DNA of 64,000 nt from Cunninghamia lanceolata (GCA_027924645.1 BSBN01001343.1:1674001-1738000), one strand, 5' to 3'; shown: positions 47,780-60,078, numbered from the stretch's first letter. Notes: generated by a model from the letters alone, not told the origin. Translations and numbers: made by a program.

Positions 47780-48052
47780 ATTACCAAGTACAATGTCCTT
47801 GCATTTGGGAGAATCTCCAGCAATATTGTCTAAACCTAAGGCAGCCTGTAATACATTGCAATACACAAATACAAATAGAAACTTAAAGAGGATGGAGATT
47901 CATAACACATAATGGGATAGATTCTAACCAAGAAAAACATTGTCCATTACTTCCTCACCTAGTTCGTGGTTGGGATTACAGAGAAGATCAATAAACAAAG
48001 GAATTGCACCACTCTCAACCACAACACTTGTCTATTTTGATATCTCAAATGC
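47780..48052 (-). pseudogene. Importin-alpha gene fragment (ARM repeats), two exons
   Basis: On the minus strand, 48052-47938 encodes TSVVVESGAIPLFIDLLCNP..EEVMDNV, an armadillo repeat as in importin-alpha (canonical GAVPIFVxLLxSP..EQAVWALGN). An intron-like stretch ends in gtattacag, and 47845-47780 continues AALGLDNIAGDSPKCKDIVLGNGG, matching the highly conserved ALGNIAGDSPxCRDLVL signature. Importin-alpha binds nuclear localisation signals for nuclear import. One TAG lies inside the first exon and no other exons are seen, so this is a truncated, intron-bearing gene fragment rather than a retrocopy. Confidence 0.7.
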
Positions 48053-48474
48053 AATATATGTATTGGTTATAAATATCACCTAAATGCAATGAATCCTAAG
48101 TAGACTATTCATACTCATAATCTAGATGAATTCATGTGAAACACATGTCAACAAATTTGACAAAAAAAACTATAACAATTAAATCCTAATAAAATTTCAA
48201 AATTTAACACATTGGAAAAAGTTCCACTTAAATCCTAATAAAAGATCAAAATGTAACACACTTGAAACAATACGACTTGTGAACTGATAAATATTTGTTA
48301 TTTTAAGTGCGGAATCCCCTTCGCTCCCCCAGCAGCTGTGGGTACATCCCAATTCCTGACATGGAGCCGCTAGCGCGTGCGATAAAGCCAGCCGTAAGTG
48401 CGAAAGCAGGATATGGATATGAGCCCAGTATTGCATGGAATACGATAAAAAAGAAGTGGTTCGACCTGGTTAGC

Positions 48475-49515
48475 ATGGTAGTATCCTTCACCATCACAAC
48501 GGGAAGCACTCCTGTGGCCGCTGTACTCTTCCTCCTCCTCCGTCCGTGGCCACCTGCACAGGCTGAAACGACCTTCATCGGTGAAACTAATTTCCCTTTT
48601 CTAAATCTCTCTGGTAGCGCAACAGTAATCCCCGATGTAGGTATCCACCTCACAGATCAAGCAAAATTCATTAAGGGCAGAGCTTTATATTCACAACCTG
48701 TGCGTATGAATGATCGCGGGTCCGTGTCGTTCAGCACTACCTTCGTATTCAGCATACGTCCTCCTTCAGATCTTTCAAAAGTCGGACATGGATTGGCATT
48801 TATCATAACGCCTCCGGTATCTCAAAACACTGCTTTAGCCGCTCAGTACTTCAGTCTGTTCGATAATTTTACAAGCATAGGACAGTCTTACAATCATCTG
48901 TTTGCGGTGGAGTTTGACACTGTGAAGGACCAAGAACTCAATGACACTAATTGCAATCACGTGGGTGTGGATCTCAACTCTCTCATCTCTGTAGAGTCTG
49001 AGTCTGCAGGTTACTGGATTGGGAACCAGTTGTTAGAATTGGATCTCAAAAGTAGACAGAACATACAAGCTTGGATTGACTACGATCATCTTCGAAAGGG
49101 GCTCAAAGTAACAGTAGCACCTGCTGGTTCCCTCCGCCCAAAAAAGCCACTGATATCTATGAAAAACCTGAATCTGTCCAGCATTCTTGAAGAAGAAATG
49201 TATGTTGGTTTCTCAGCATCAACAGGATTATTAAGTGAAGACAATTACATCCTCGCCTGGAGCTTCTCTACAAATGGAGAAGCACCTGCCTTGAATAAAT
49301 CTATGCTTCCATCCATTTTACGGGGGAAATCCAAATCCAACAACTTGCCACTAATAGTCGGAGTTACTACAAGTTTGGTTGTTTTCCTAGTCCTTGCGGT
49401 TGCAGCAGGGGCCGCAGCGTGGTTTAAAAGAAAGAAACGTAGAGACCCTATTGAAGAATGGGAAGTGGAGTATTGGCCTCATAGATTAAGCTACAGAGAC
49501 TTAGCTATTGCAACC
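48475..49515 (+). pseudogene. L-type lectin receptor kinase, extracellular and membrane part (gene disrupted)
   Basis: 347 codons before a retrotransposon cuts the gene. Residues 1-30 form a signal peptide ending PAQA. Residues about 31-275 are a legume-type lectin domain: TNFPFLNLSGSA, RGSVSFSTTFVFSI, GHGLAFIITP, LFAVEFDT and NHVGVDLNS (metal-binding Asp/Asn), AWIDYDHLRKGLKV and MYVGFSASTG. Residues about 291-317 are a membrane helix, then KRKKRR stop-transfer and LSYRDLAIAT at the start of the kinase. The frame is open further 5' to 48307, but I prefer the Met at 48475 because it immediately precedes the signal peptide. Such kinases sense extracellular ligands in defence. The coding half is clean, so disruption seems recent on a gene scale. 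Confidence 0.92.
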
Positions 49516-49867
49516 TGTAAAAAATAGTCCCAAGATAATAACAAACAGAACAGCAATAGCAAAACAGAGAGAAAACATGGCAAACAGAGTTGAATAACTC
49601 AGAAATATATATCCATCTAACTTGCATTACATCCAAATGCTGTATCCAGCAGCTCTCTCTAATCTCATATATATAGCTACAGAAGCTTTGAAACCTAGAA
49701 GCTTCTGGCATTCTAGATGTCTCTAAAATCCTAGAATGTTCTTTTCTAGAACAGCTGGAAGTTTCTACCCTTCTAGATAACCTGAAATGTTCTTTTCTAA
49801 AACAGCTTTATGGAAAACTTCTAGAAACATCTTATCATTCTCTAGACAATCTTAACTATTCCTAACA
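49516..49867 (-). repeat. 3' LTR of the nested copia
   Basis: Plus-strand TGTAAAAAATAG to TTCCTAACA. The polypurine tract is adjacent on the minus strand. Contains a clustered series of ctagaa/ttctag heat-shock-element-like pentamers (49690-49850). Confidence 0.93.
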
Positions 49868-49943
49868 TCCCCCCTTAAGATTGGCTAGAATAAGAAAATA
49901 TGAAGGAGAGGGGAAATACAAAGGAGAGGGGAACATTATACTA

Positions 49944-51535
49944 CTATCCCGCCTTAATGTTCACCTCTAACATACCAAGCATTCCTCTTAATTTTAAGAA
50001 TTTGGCGTCAATCATACTCTTAGTGAATATATCAACTACTTGTTCTTCACTTGGACAAAATTGAAGATTGACAATAGATGCTTGAACAAGATCCCGAATG
50101 TAGTGAACATCAATCTCAATATGCTTTGTTTTAGCATGAAAGACTGGATTGTTGGCAACCTGTATGGTACTTTGATTGTCACAATACATAGTGGTGGCTG
50201 AACTTTGTAGAAAACTAATTTCAAATAGAAGATTCTGAATCCAAACTGCTTCCTTGCTTGCTTCTTTTGCTGCTCTATATTCTGCTTCACATGAAGATAA
50301 TGATGTAGTTGTTTGTTTCTTGTTGCTCCATGTAATAGGACCTTATCCAAGATTGAAAACATAACCACCAGTAGATTTTCGATCATCTATATCACCACCC
50401 CAATCTAAATCAGTAAATCCAACCAAAGAAATTGAAGACTTATAGCCATAGTAGATTCCAAAGTGTATGGTTCCATGGATGTATCGTAAAATTCTCTTAG
50501 CAGCCAGCCAATGACTTTGTTTAGGTGCCTGCATAAATCTAGATACAAGATTGACTGTAAAACAAATATCTAGTCTAGTATGAGTTAGATAAACCAAGCT
50601 ACCAATAAGCTGTCTATATAAAGTGGCATCTACACTCTTGGAAGTACATTCTTTAGTAAGCTTGACTCCGGATTAAAATGGGGTAGAGGCTGGCTTGCAT
50701 TCAAGCATGTTAAACTTTTCTAAAAGGTCCAAAGCATATTTTGATTGTGAGATGAACAATCCATCATGTAATCGACAAACTTGTAAGCAAGAAAATAGTT
50801 TAGTTCACCCAAATCACTCATATGAAATGTCCTCTTAAGATCTGATTTTAAATCATTGATTAACCCAATATTTGGTCCAGCAATGAGTAAATCATCTACA
50901 TAAAGTGCAATAAGAAGAATATCATCTTGAACTTTCTTCACATAAAGATTGGGATCTAACTTACATCTCTTAAATCTATGAAGCTGAAAATACCTATCAA
51001 TCTTCTCATTCCATGCTCATGGCACTTGTTTAAGACCATAAAGTGACTTCTTTAATCTGCAAACAAGATTAGGATGTTACTGATCTACAAAACCTAGTGG
51101 TTGATCCATATATATTTCTTCATATAAATCTCCATTTAAGAAAGCATTTTTAACATCCATTTGATGGATATGCCACCCAAGACTTGCAGCCAAAGAAAGA
51201 ATAATTCTAACTGTGTTCATTTTAATAATAGGAGCAAATGTTTCTTCATAATCAACACCATCTTTTTGATTGAACCCCTTAGCAACCAATCTAGCCTTGA
51301 ATTTTTTTATAGCACCATCTGATTTAAATTTTGTTTTATAAACCCATTTGCAACCAATAACATTCTTACCTTGGGGGTGGGGTACAAGTTCCCAAGTGTT
51401 ATTCTCTATCAATGCATCATATTCCTCTTTCATAGCTTTCTCCCACTCTTTCTTTCCTCTAGCTTGCTCATATGAGATTGGGTCATTTACTTGTAAGACT
51501 TTGGCCATGAGAGCACTACCATTCCTTCCTTAGAT
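49944..51535 (-). pseudogene. Copia reverse transcriptase and RNase H
   Basis: 51508-51077 covers RT start (EWEKAMKEEYDALIENNTWELV, CKWVYKTKF, RLVAKGFNQKDGVDYEETFAP, HQMDVKNAFLNGDLYEEIYM). 50941-50720 carries the catalytic LYVDDLLIAG. 50597-50343 and 50189-49944 carry LDICFTVNLVSRFMQAP, YTAAKRILRY-type and MYCDNQSTIQVANNPVFHAKTKHIEIDVHYIRD of the RNase H. Frame breaks at about 51060, 50720, 50340 and 50190 make it inactive as read here. Confidence 0.92.
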
Positions 51536-52746
51536 CTTTGAGCCTTGTCTATATATTTCTTCAACACTCCTTGTCTTTTGTCTAGCTGAAATGTCACCTT
51601 CTTCATCATCACTACCTACAGAAAATGGCTGAGTACAAGCATTAGTAGTTTCATTTTTAATAATATTATCATCATCAGTAGTACTCACCTCATCCTCATC
51701 AATATTGGCTTTATTTCTTTCTAAAATATCTAAAAAATTAGAAACATTTGTTGTTGTAAAGTGGGAGGAAGTGGCTATAAGTTGTGAAAGATCATCAAAT
51801 TTTATATCTCTACTAACAAAGACCTTTCTTGTTGCCAAATCATATAACCTATAAACCTTTGATTCTTCACTATAACCCACAAACAAACACTTATGACTCT
51901 TGGGTTCTAACTTTTTTCTCTTTTTATCAGGAACATGTGTCCAAGCAATGCACCCAAATACTTTAAAATACCCAATGTGGGGCTTTCAACCACTCCAAGC
52001 TTCTTCAGGGGTGATATTTGGGAGGGCTTTAGTGGGAATTCTATTCACAATATATGTAGCACAAGAAACAACCAAACCCCAAAATTGATTATGCAAACCT
52101 TTAAAATGCAACATACAACAAGCCATTTCTAAAAAAGTTCTATTCATTCTTTCAGCCACCCCATTTTGTTGAGGAGTATAAGAAATTGTTCTTTGCACCT
52201 TGATACCATAATTTTCACAAAATGACTCAAATGCATAATTACAATATTCACCCCCATTATCTGTCCTTAAACACTTAATTCTTTTTCCACTTTGATTTTC
52301 AACTAATGCCTTAAACATTTGAAAAACTTCAAATACTTCATTTTTCCTTCCAAGAAAATAAACCCATACTCTCCTGCTGTAATCATCAATAAAAGTCAGA
52401 AGGTACCTAGCACCTGAAAGTGAAGGATATCCTGGTTCACATAGATCACTATGAATGAGCTGCAATGGATAATTAGCTCTCCATGCTTTCCCTGAATCAA
52501 AAGGATCTCAATGATGTTTTCCTAACACACATCCTTCACACACACCTTCAGATGCTGAAATTTTTGTCAATCCACTAACCATATCCATTCTAACCATATC
52601 TTGTAATTTTCTATAATTTATATGTCCAAGTCTAGCATGCCAAAGTTTTGACATATAATCAGCCTGAGCAATAAAAGCATGAGAGAGTGTGTATTCATCA
52701 TCAACAAACCCCACAAATTTAAATAGACTCTCTTTATGATCAACTC
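51530..52746 (-). pseudogene. Copia integrase
   Basis: 52690-52500 is the GAG-pre-integrase segment (LWHARLGHINYRKL, CEGCVLGKHH). 52465-51986 is the integrase core: LIHSDLCEPG, TFIDDYSRRVWVY, LRTDNGGEYCN and YTPQQNGVAERMNRT, with the DDE residues present. 51886-51530 is the C-terminal part (CLFVGYSEESKVYRLYDL, RDIKFDD) and linker. Only two or three stops interrupt it (TGA at about 52507 and 51985, TAA at 51530), consistent with moderate age. Confidence 0.92.
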
Positions 52747-52751
52747 TACCA

Positions 52752-53110
52752 TGTAATGAAACAACTTGCACAATATCTGAATATAATAGTAAATATGCTG
52801 AAAATACTTGATAATAATATGCCACTTCGAGGGGGCAACCTCCTAATCCACTTCGAGGGGGATACCTCCAACAGTCTTCAATGAGAACACAATACTGAAT
52901 ATGATATGAAATGAGACTCACTACCCCTATATATACCTATTTATGCCTAGGATATCACCCAGGCTGACTTAGATAGACCTATAGAAGCCTTAGGCCGACC
53001 TAAACAACTAAATAACAATATAATAATGATAATATGACTTAATTAGGAGTTAAGATAGCCACAAGCCGACTATTCATAACCCTATGTACACCAATATTAA
53101 GGGCGTAGCA
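52752..53110 (-). repeat. 3' LTR of the young chromovirus
   Basis: TGTAATGAAAC to GGGCGTAGCA on plus. Two internal ccacttcgagggggnaacctcc repeats lie near 52820-52870. A palindromic-looking tatatatacctattta stretch near 52926-52941 may serve as TATA on the opposite strand. Confidence 0.96.
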
Positions 53111-56100
53111 TGCCCCCCTTCTTCAAAGAAGCATTGTCCTCAATGCTAACCAAGTGTGGATTCTTTTGAATGAACTCCTCATCCTCCCATGTGGCCTCTT
53201 CAACTAGTAAATTCTTCCATTGGATAAGATACTGAGTGAGGGTTCTATTCCTCAGCTTCTTTGTGCGAGTTTGAAGAATGACCTCTGGTTCCAAAATTAT
53301 TCTTCCTTCTTCATCAAGTTCTGGTAGTACTGTTTGAGTAGGAATATTCTGCCCAATTACCTTCTTCAAACAAGAAACATGAAAAACTGGATGTATCTTT
53401 ATTGTTGGTGGCAACTCTAGCTTGTAGGCAACACTACCAATCTTTTGCATGATTTGGTATGGCCCATAATATCTTGGAGACAACTTATTAGTCTTTGTGT
53501 GTTGCTTCATTGAGATTTGTTTATAAGGCTGCAATCTCAAGAAGACCCAATCCCCAACTTCAAAATTTCTTTCACTACGATGTTGGTCCGCTTGTTGTTT
53601 CATTCGATTTTGTGCCATAGCTAAATTCTCCTTGAGTCCTGAAAGTACCTGTTGTTGATGATGCAAGTGGTCCTCTACTGCCTGAACTCTTGGTGACACC
53701 TTTAATGATGATGTGATGGAAGGAGGATGATATCCATAAAGTGCCAAAAATGGAGACATTTTTGATGAGCTATGAAAAGAAGTGTTATACCACCATTCTG
53801 CCAGTGGTAGCCAATCTACCCATTGAGATTGCTTTTCTGAAGTGAAACAACGTAGATATCCTTCCAAACATTTATTAACAACCTCAGTTTGCCCATCTGA
53901 TTGAGGATGGTATGAAGAACTATGAGCCAATTGAGTACCCAAACATGAGAATAAATCTTTCCAAAAGTGACTAGTAAAGATAGGATCACGATCACTGACA
54001 ATAACCTTAGGTGTACCATGTAGCTTTTGGATATTCTCCAAGAAAACTTTTGCCACTGCACTTGCTGTAAAAGGATGTGATAATGCAATGAAATGTGCAT
54101 ATTTAGTGAGGCAATCAACTACTACCATGATGACATTATGACCTTTAGATTTGGGAAGCCCTATGATGAAGTCCATGGATACCTCTTCCCAACGCTGGCT
54201 AGGAATAGATAAGGGCTGCAAGAGACCTGGTGTCTTAATTGTCTCCCCCTTATTTCTTTGACAAACCAAACATTCAGCCACAAATTTTTGAACATCACCT
54301 TTTAACCCTTCCCAAAAAAAATCTTGCTTGACCCGATGATATGTCTTCAAAAATCCTGAATGACCACCAACTGGGGACTCATGTAGCTCTGTGAGAATCT
54401 TGTGTTTAAGAGTGGAATTCTTGCAGAGATACAAACGCTCTTTATACCAAAGAATATCTCCCTTCAAACAAAACTTATCTGAACTACTAGGATCACTTTT
54501 TAATTGTTGGATGAGATTACTTGTTGCAACATCATTTTGCCATTCTGCTTTGGCTTCTTCCACCCAATTTGCTTGTAATATTGAAAGGGCACACAATAAG
54601 GCTTCATCTTTCTCATCCTTCCTAGAAAGTGCATCAGCCACAATATTTTCCTTCCCTTTCTTATATACAATCTCAAAGTCATATCCCAACATCTTAGTGA
54701 CCCATTTTTGTTGCTCTTCAGAGGATAGTCTTTGTTCCAAAAAATATTTTAGGCTATCATGATCTGTCTTAACCTTGAAGTGTCGACCCATTAAATAAGG
54801 CCTCCATTGTTTAACTGCGTGAAGGATTGCTAGCATTTCCTTCTCATAAATAGGTTTGAGCTGATTTTTACCCTTTAATTGACGACTCTCAAAAGCAATT
54901 GGTCGACCTTCTTGCATGAGAACTGCTCCTATCCCATTTCCAGAAGCATCACATTCCACAATGAATTCCTTGGTGAAGTCCGGAGTGGCAAGCACTGGAG
55001 TTGTACACATAGCCTCCTTCAATTGCTCAAATGCTACATTAGCAGACTCATTCCAATGAAAAGAATCCTTCTTCAAGAGAGTGGTGAGGGCTGCTGCTAT
55101 ACGACCATAATTCTTCACAAATCTTCTATAGTACCCTGTCAATCCCAAGAAACCCCTCAGTTTCTTAATGGTTTTTGGAATAGGCCATTCCATGATAGCC
55201 TTAATTTTGTTAGGGTCCACCTTTACTCCTTCATGTGAAACTATGTGTCCCAAATACTCCACCTCCTTAAGACCAAAAGCACACTTGGATGGCTTAGCAT
55301 AGAGTTGATGATCTTTGAGTAATTGTAATGCTTGATCTACATGCTGCAAATGTTCTTCCCAAGTCTTGCTATAAATCAATATATCATCAAAGAACACTAA
55401 CACAAACTTTCTCAAGAACTTCTTAAAAATGGAATTCATCAAACTTTGGAATGTAGATGGTGCATTGGTAAGGCCAAATGGCATCACCAAAAATTCATAA
55501 TGACCCTCATGAGTTCGGAATGCTGTCTTACAAATATCTTCCTCCTTAATCCAAATTTGATGATAACCAGATCTAAGATCTAACTTGGTAAAATACATAG
55601 CTCCATTCAATTCATCTAGCAAATCATCAATGACTGGAATAGGAAACTTATCTTTAATGGTGTACATGTTGAGCACTCTATAATCTGGACACATGCGCCA
55701 AGTTTCATCCTTCTTACGCACCATCACCACAGGCGAGGAGTAAGCACTTTGGCTATGCCTGATAATTCCTGCCTCTAGCATCTCCTCAACAATTTTTTCT
55801 ATCTCACTTTTTTGTATGTGTGGGTACCTATAAGGCCTGATGTTTGGTGGTTGGCTCCCTGGAACTAGTTGTATGGCATGGTCATGATCCCTCTTAGGAG
55901 GAAGTCCTTTAGGCATATCTCCAAGAACCACTGAGTGACGATCAATTATTGCTTGTAAATCTGGATGAGTAGGAGCATTAGATTGAGAGGCTTCTAATGA
56001 ACATAGTTGGGCCACAAATCCATCTGCTCCTTTCTTAAGCAACTTTTGCATTTGATGAGAGCTTACCATCTGTGGGGATTTTGCCTTCAACCCCCTTAGC

Positions 56101-57554
56101 TCCACTACCTTTCCTTCTGATTGAAATCTCATGAATAGTTCTTGGAAGTTCATCTCAATTGTTCCTAATGTAGTAAGCCATTGTACTCCCAAAACAATAT
56201 CTGCTGCACCCATGGATATTGCATACATTGGGGTATCAAGTTGATAATCTCCCATGGATAATTTAATGCTATGACACTTCCCCGAACAACTAACTGTACC
56301 CCCATCTGCAATCAAAACCTGAAACTCTGGGGCTGGATATATAAAACAATTTAGACGAGTTGCCAACTTTTTGTTGATGAAATTATGAGTACTACCTGAG
56401 TCGATCAACACTGTTACTTTCTGCTTCTTTAAGAAACCCACTACCTTGAGAGTTTGTGGTGCACTGAAACCTGAGAGTGCATGACAAGAAATGATTGGCT
56501 GAGCATCATGTGATTCCTCACTTGACTCCCTATCCTCCTCTAATATGGGTTCCTCCTCTTCTTCCTCACTTGGACCTTTAATATAGAACAATTTCTTTTC
56601 ACTACATTTATGTCCTCGACTGTATTTGCTATCACAATTGAAACACAACCCTTTTGCTCTTTTCTCCTCAATTTGCTGGGGAGTCAACCTAGTAGGTTGA
56701 GGAAGAGAAGGTGTTGAATATCCTTTCTCTCTTGTCATATTAGCCCCTTGCTTTCTAGGAATCAAATATTTCTCCTCTACCCTGCGTGCCAAGATAAAAG
56801 ACTCATTTAATGAGCTAGGACTAAACATACGTACCTCATGTTGAATGTAATCCTTGAGACCACCCAAGAATAAATCATTCAAGTTCTCTTCTGTAATTGT
56901 ATCCACTCTTAATGATAGATTTTGGAATTTTTGAATATAATCCTTAACTGATCCTGTTTGTTGAAGTTTAGCAAGCTGGCTGAAGAAGTTGTCTGTCACA
57001 CTATTGCTATATTGTGCTTGGAGTTCTTCTGTAAAAATTGACCATGAGACGGTGAGACCCTTTTTTCTCCGATGAGTACAAAGCCAATGATACCAAATGA
57101 ATTGATCTGGTTCTAGATATAGGGAAGCCATCGTGACCTTTTGTCCATATGGGATTTGATGTACTTCAAAAGAATTCTCCATTTGGTTAATCCATGTTAG
57201 AGGATCCTTACCATCGAACTTGCGCATATCCACCTTAGGAAAGAAATTCCTAGATCCCATAGGAGTATTAAAATTTGTATCATTATTAGCTGACTTGAAG
57301 GTTTCACCTTGGTTGCTTGAGAACTCCTTTCTTGGTTCATTCATATAGGCGTTGAACATGCTTCGTAGATCTGATATATCTCCTCTTAGGTCACACATAT
57401 CCCTCTTAATTGAGGACACATCTTCTTTGACCTTACTCATTTCCTCATTGGGATTACTATCCTCTATTATTTCCTCATCCTTATCAGAGGATTTCCCCGG
57501 TGTGGCAGCATTCTTTTTGCCTCTTGTTGCAGGCCCCGTCATGATGGAAACCAA
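53097..57554 (-). CDS. Gag-Pol polyprotein of the young chromovirus
   Basis: 1485 codons without a stop. An acidic N-terminus precedes the capsid (about 100-260: [38 protein letters not shown]). Zinc knuckle [14 protein letters not shown] is at about 305. Protease [11 protein letters not shown] is at about 383. RT spans about 570-760 with [19 protein letters not shown] and catalytic [10 protein letters not shown] near 721. RNase H about 860-976 ([31 protein letters not shown]). Integrase about 1050-1290 ([37 protein letters not shown]). The C-terminal chromodomain is at about 1415-1465 ([26 protein letters not shown]). The first in-frame ATGs are at 57554 and 57542. The last codons read through the polypurine tract and the stop is inside the LTR. 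Confidence 0.96.
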   Translation of the reverse strand: MVSIMTGPATRGKKNAATPGKSSDKDEEIIEDSNPNEEMSKVKEDVSSIKRDMCDLRGDISDLRSMFNAYMNEPRKEFSSNQGETFKSANNDTNFNTPMGSRNFFPKVDMRKFDGKDPLTWINQMENSFEVHQIPYGQKVTMASLYLEPDQFIWYHWLCTHRRKKGLTVSWSIFTEELQAQYSNSVTDNFFSQLAKLQQTGSVKDYIQKFQNLSLRVDTITEENLNDLFLGGLKDYIQHEVRMFSPSSLNESFILARRVEEKYLIPRKQGANMTREKGYSTPSLPQPTRLTPQQIEEKRAKGLCFNCDSKYSRGHKCSEKKLFYIKGPSEEEEEEPILEEDRESSEESHDAQPIISCHALSGFSAPQTLKVVGFLKKQKVTVLIDSGSTHNFINKKLATRLNCFIYPAPEFQVLIADGGTVSCSGKCHSIKLSMGDYQLDTPMYAISMGAADIVLGVQWLTTLGTIEMNFQELFMRFQSEGKVVELRGLKAKSPQMVSSHQMQKLLKKGADGFVAQLCSLEASQSNAPTHPDLQAIIDRHSVVLGDMPKGLPPKRDHDHAIQLVPGSQPPNIRPYRYPHIQKSEIEKIVEEMLEAGIIRHSQSAYSSPVVMVRKKDETWRMCPDYRVLNMYTIKDKFPIPVIDDLLDELNGAMYFTKLDLRSGYHQIWIKEEDICKTAFRTHEGHYEFLVMPFGLTNAPSTFQSLMNSIFKKFLRKFVLVFFDDILIYSKTWEEHLQHVDQALQLLKDHQLYAKPSKCAFGLKEVEYLGHIVSHEGVKVDPNKIKAIMEWPIPKTIKKLRGFLGLTGYYRRFVKNYGRIAAALTTLLKKDSFHWNESANVAFEQLKEAMCTTPVLATPDFTKEFIVECDASGNGIGAVLMQEGRPIAFESRQLKGKNQLKPIYEKEMLAILHAVKQWRPYLMGRHFKVKTDHDSLKYFLEQRLSSEEQQKWVTKMLGYDFEIVYKKGKENIVADALSRKDEKDEALLCALSILQANWVEEAKAEWQNDVATSNLIQQLKSDPSSSDKFCLKGDILWYKERLYLCKNSTLKHKILTELHESPVGGHSGFLKTYHRVKQDFFWEGLKGDVQKFVAECLVCQRNKGETIKTPGLLQPLSIPSQRWEEVSMDFIIGLPKSKGHNVIMVVVDCLTKYAHFIALSHPFTASAVAKVFLENIQKLHGTPKVIVSDRDPIFTSHFWKDLFSCLGTQLAHSSSYHPQSDGQTEVVNKCLEGYLRCFTSEKQSQWVDWLPLAEWWYNTSFHSSSKMSPFLALYGYHPPSITSSLKVSPRVQAVEDHLHHQQQVLSGLKENLAMAQNRMKQQADQHRSERNFEVGDWVFLRLQPYKQISMKQHTKTNKLSPRYYGPYQIMQKIGSVAYKLELPPTIKIHPVFHVSCLKKVIGQNIPTQTVLPELDEEGRIILEPEVILQTRTKKLRNRTLTQYLIQWKNLLVEEATWEDEEFIQKNPHLVSIEDNASLKKGGMLRP

Positions 57555-57900
57555 TATTTTTGAAATAAATCACACAAATGAAATGTAAATTTTCTGAAAT
57601 TTTTACTGTAACTTACTAAGGCCAAGATACCACTTACCCAGAAAAAAATCCAAAAAATTAGCAAATTTGCTGCCTTGAGAGCGAATTTGTTGGAAACCCT
57701 AATTTTGCAATAACTCGCTTATTTTTGCTTCAATTCCTCTGAAATCTGGACTGTATCTTCTTTAATATGGTCTTCAAAAACCCTTTAAAAATCTTTAAAA
57801 AATTCGCTAAAATCTGAAAGTTATGCTCTTCCCAAAATCGCCTCCAATGTTGAGAAAAAATCTTGCCTCTACGGTGCCAAGATCATGCTCTGATACCACT

Positions 57901-58259
57901 TGTAATGAAACAACTTGCACAATATCTGAATATAATAGTAAATATGCTGAAAATACTTGATAATAATATGCCACTTCGAGGGGGCAACCTCCTAATCCAC
58001 TTCGAGGGGGATACCTCCAACAGTCTTCAATGAGAACACAATACTGAATATGATATGAAATGAGACTCACTACCCCTATATATACCTATTTATGCCTAGG
58101 ATATCACCCAGGCCGACTTAGATAGACCTATAGAAGCCTTAGGCCGACCTAAACAACTAAATAACAATATAATAATGATAATATGACTTAATTAGGAGTT
58201 AAGATAGCCACAAGTCGACTATTCATAACCCTATGTACACCAATATTAAGGGCGTAGCA
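57901..58259 (-). repeat. 5' LTR of the young chromovirus
   Basis: Same ends and length as the 3' copy. The two differences are ccgac here versus ctgac in the other LTR (near 58114), and tcgac here versus ccgac in the other (near 58215). Confidence 0.96.
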
Positions 58260-58264
58260 TACCA

Positions 58265-59600
58265 ATAGCAATTATATTATTTGGGTCTTTTCTATCTCTA
58301 ACAATAACTTGATCAGTGGTGATAACAAACTAATATCTAGCTTGAACAATTTTATATACTAAAATAAGATTCATCCCTAATCCTTCAACCAGCAAAATAT
58401 TTTTCAAAGACCCATTCGTTACATTAACAGTGCCTGTTCCTAAAACTGGAAGTCTCATTTTATTGCCAATAGTAATTTCTTGATTTGAATTCTTCCCTTC
58501 ATAAAAATCAATAAACAAAGATCTATCCCCAGTCATGTGATATGATGCCCTTGAATCTAAAATCCATTCTTTATTAGAATCTGAAGCAAAGTATCCCCCC
58601 TTAACACTACTTTTAGGTCTAGCAATTACCTTCTTATTTGGTTCCTCTTGCCTTTTCAGAGAGATGGCTACGAAGTTATGCCTATCCTTCTTGCCATCCT
58701 TGAACCTTTCTTGCTTGGGCTTGTACTACTGTCTTTCATTGTCCCTCTTCTTCAAACAAAATTTCTCCATGTGATTTTCACCTCCACAATACCTGCAAAT
58801 AATCGATTTCCTTCCAACTTGCTTTTCTGCAGAATCATTTCTAGAAAAATGGTTAGAACCATCATTATTTCAAAATTTATAATTTCCTTTCCAATTTTTT
58901 TTTCCATCATATCTAGAAAATTTACTCTTGGCTACATATGCATGATTCTTCTTAATATGCCCTTCTTTAATAAGTTGAACCTCTTCATCTAAAATAGACT
59001 TACAAAATTGATCAAAAGTTTGCTGGGGGGCATTGGGAGTTAGTTGGAGAACCCTTTCCTTGATTCCTTAAATACCTTGTATGGCTAGGGAAGCTTACTT
59101 TCAACCATTGCAATCAACTGAAAATTATTTTTTGCATATTCAGCACCTATTTTCTTCAGCTGAGCATTTAAAAATGTAACTTCATTAAAGTAATCAGACA
59201 TTTTTTTAAAATCAGAAGGATCTGAATTCACTAATTTTTCTTCTATGCTAAACATGCTAGCAATATTTGCATCTTTATAATCTTTTTCTAAACTCTCCCA
59301 TAGCTCTATTGGATTATCAGTATCAACAAATCTTCTATTGAGATTGGGGCTTAAAGCTTTACCAATAATACCTCTAGCTTGTTCTAGCTTGCATTTCCAT
59401 AGCTCCTTTTTTTTTCACTTTGGGGTTCTCCAATTTCCTTGTTCACTATCATCCATAGAGCCTTTTCTCTCAGAGCATTCTTGACTGCAATCTTCCAATC
59501 TGCAAAACCACTTCCATCAAATATTGGCAACACTTCATTTGTAGAGCCCATGTTAGCCAAAAAATTAGTCTTCAAACAAGTATCACTCTGCAAACAAATA
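58265..59600 (-). pseudogene. Copia gag and protease
   Basis: Gag starts near 59551 (MGSTNEVLPIFDGSGFADWKIAV), a typical copia capsid beginning, and continues through shifted frames (KALSPNLNRRFVDTDNPIELWESLEKDY) to about 59050. The zinc knuckle CRYCGGENHMEKFC (58795-58754) is an intact CX2CX4HX4C. Protease at about 58560: WILDSRASYHMTGD, with Arg replacing the Gly of D-S-G. The nested chromovirus interrupts the following region at 58260, between protease and integrase. Confidence 0.85.
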
Positions 59601-59721
59601 TCACTCTAACAATATATTAGCCCTATAAACAACTTCAACATTATATTTCCAACTGAGCCTCTAACTGAATCTCTAGCTGAACCTAAAAAAAAATCTAGCT
59701 TTGAACCTGGCTTTGATACCA

Positions 59722-60073
59722 TTTAAAAAATAGTCCCAAGATAATAACAAACAGAATAGCAATAGCAAAACAGAGAGAAAACAGGGTGAACAGAGTTGAA
59801 TAACTCAGAAATATATATTCATCTAACTTGCATTACATCCAAATGTCGTATCCAGCAGCTCTCTCTAATCTCATATATATAGCTATAGAAGCTTTGAAAC
59901 CTAGAAGCTTCTGGCATTCTAGATGTCTCTAAAATCCTAGAATGTTCTTTTCTAGAATAGTTGGAAGTTTCTACCCTTCTAGATAACCTAGAATGTTCTT
60001 TTCTAAAATAGCTTTATGGAAAACTTCTAGAAACATCTTATCATTCTCTAGACAATCTTAACTATTTCTAACA
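59722..60073 (-). repeat. 5' LTR of the nested copia
   Basis: TTTAAAAAATAG (TG changed to TT) to TTTCTAACA on plus, followed by target duplication caacc. Primer-binding site on the minus strand: tggtatcaaagcc. Confidence 0.94.
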
Positions 60074-60078
60074 CAACC

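Larger units (their letters stand above)
52752..58259 (-). mobile_element. Young, apparently intact Ty3/gypsy chromovirus
   Basis: LTRs of 359 bp each (52752-53110, 57901-58259) differ at 2 positions, both C/T. The target duplication tacca is perfect (52747-52751, 58260-58264). On the minus strand the primer-binding site tggtatcagagc follows three bases after the 5' LTR (57898-57887), and the polypurine tract gaagaaggggggca abuts the 3' LTR. The internal region is one uninterrupted polyprotein. All parts needed for autonomous retrotransposition are recognisable, so it may be active or very recently active. Confidence 0.97.
49516..60073 (-). mobile_element. Ty1/copia retrotransposon inserted in the receptor kinase (hosts a nested gypsy)
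   Basis: Two 352-bp LTRs (49516-49867 and 59722-60073) differ at about 15 positions. The target duplication caacc is perfect (49511-49515 and 60074-60078) and falls inside codons Ala-Thr of the kinase. Orientation is minus: primer-binding site tggtatcaaagcc at 59721-59709 and polypurine tract cttaagggggga at 49879-49868. Without the nested gypsy (52752-58259 plus one target copy) the element is about 5.0 kb. Coding regions carry scattered stops. Confidence 0.97.

Noticed and set aside
48307..48474. Start codon at 48307 for the lectin kinase
   Set aside because: It adds 56 residues in front of a clear signal peptide; the Met at 48475 fits a secreted/membrane protein.
49690..49850. Genuine heat-shock promoter in the copia LTR
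   Set aside because: The ttctag/ctagaa pentamers are suggestive, but spacing is irregular and no functional inference is justified from sequence alone.
52508..52921. A single 137-codon gene beginning MSLISYHIQ
   Set aside because: Its first part is chromovirus LTR read into copia sequence, a chimaera of two elements; the same start recurs in the other LTR at 58070.
53816..55238. Shadow frames (100-123 codons) inside the chromovirus pol
   Set aside because: Alternative frames and antisense of the 1485-codon polyprotein, without domains.
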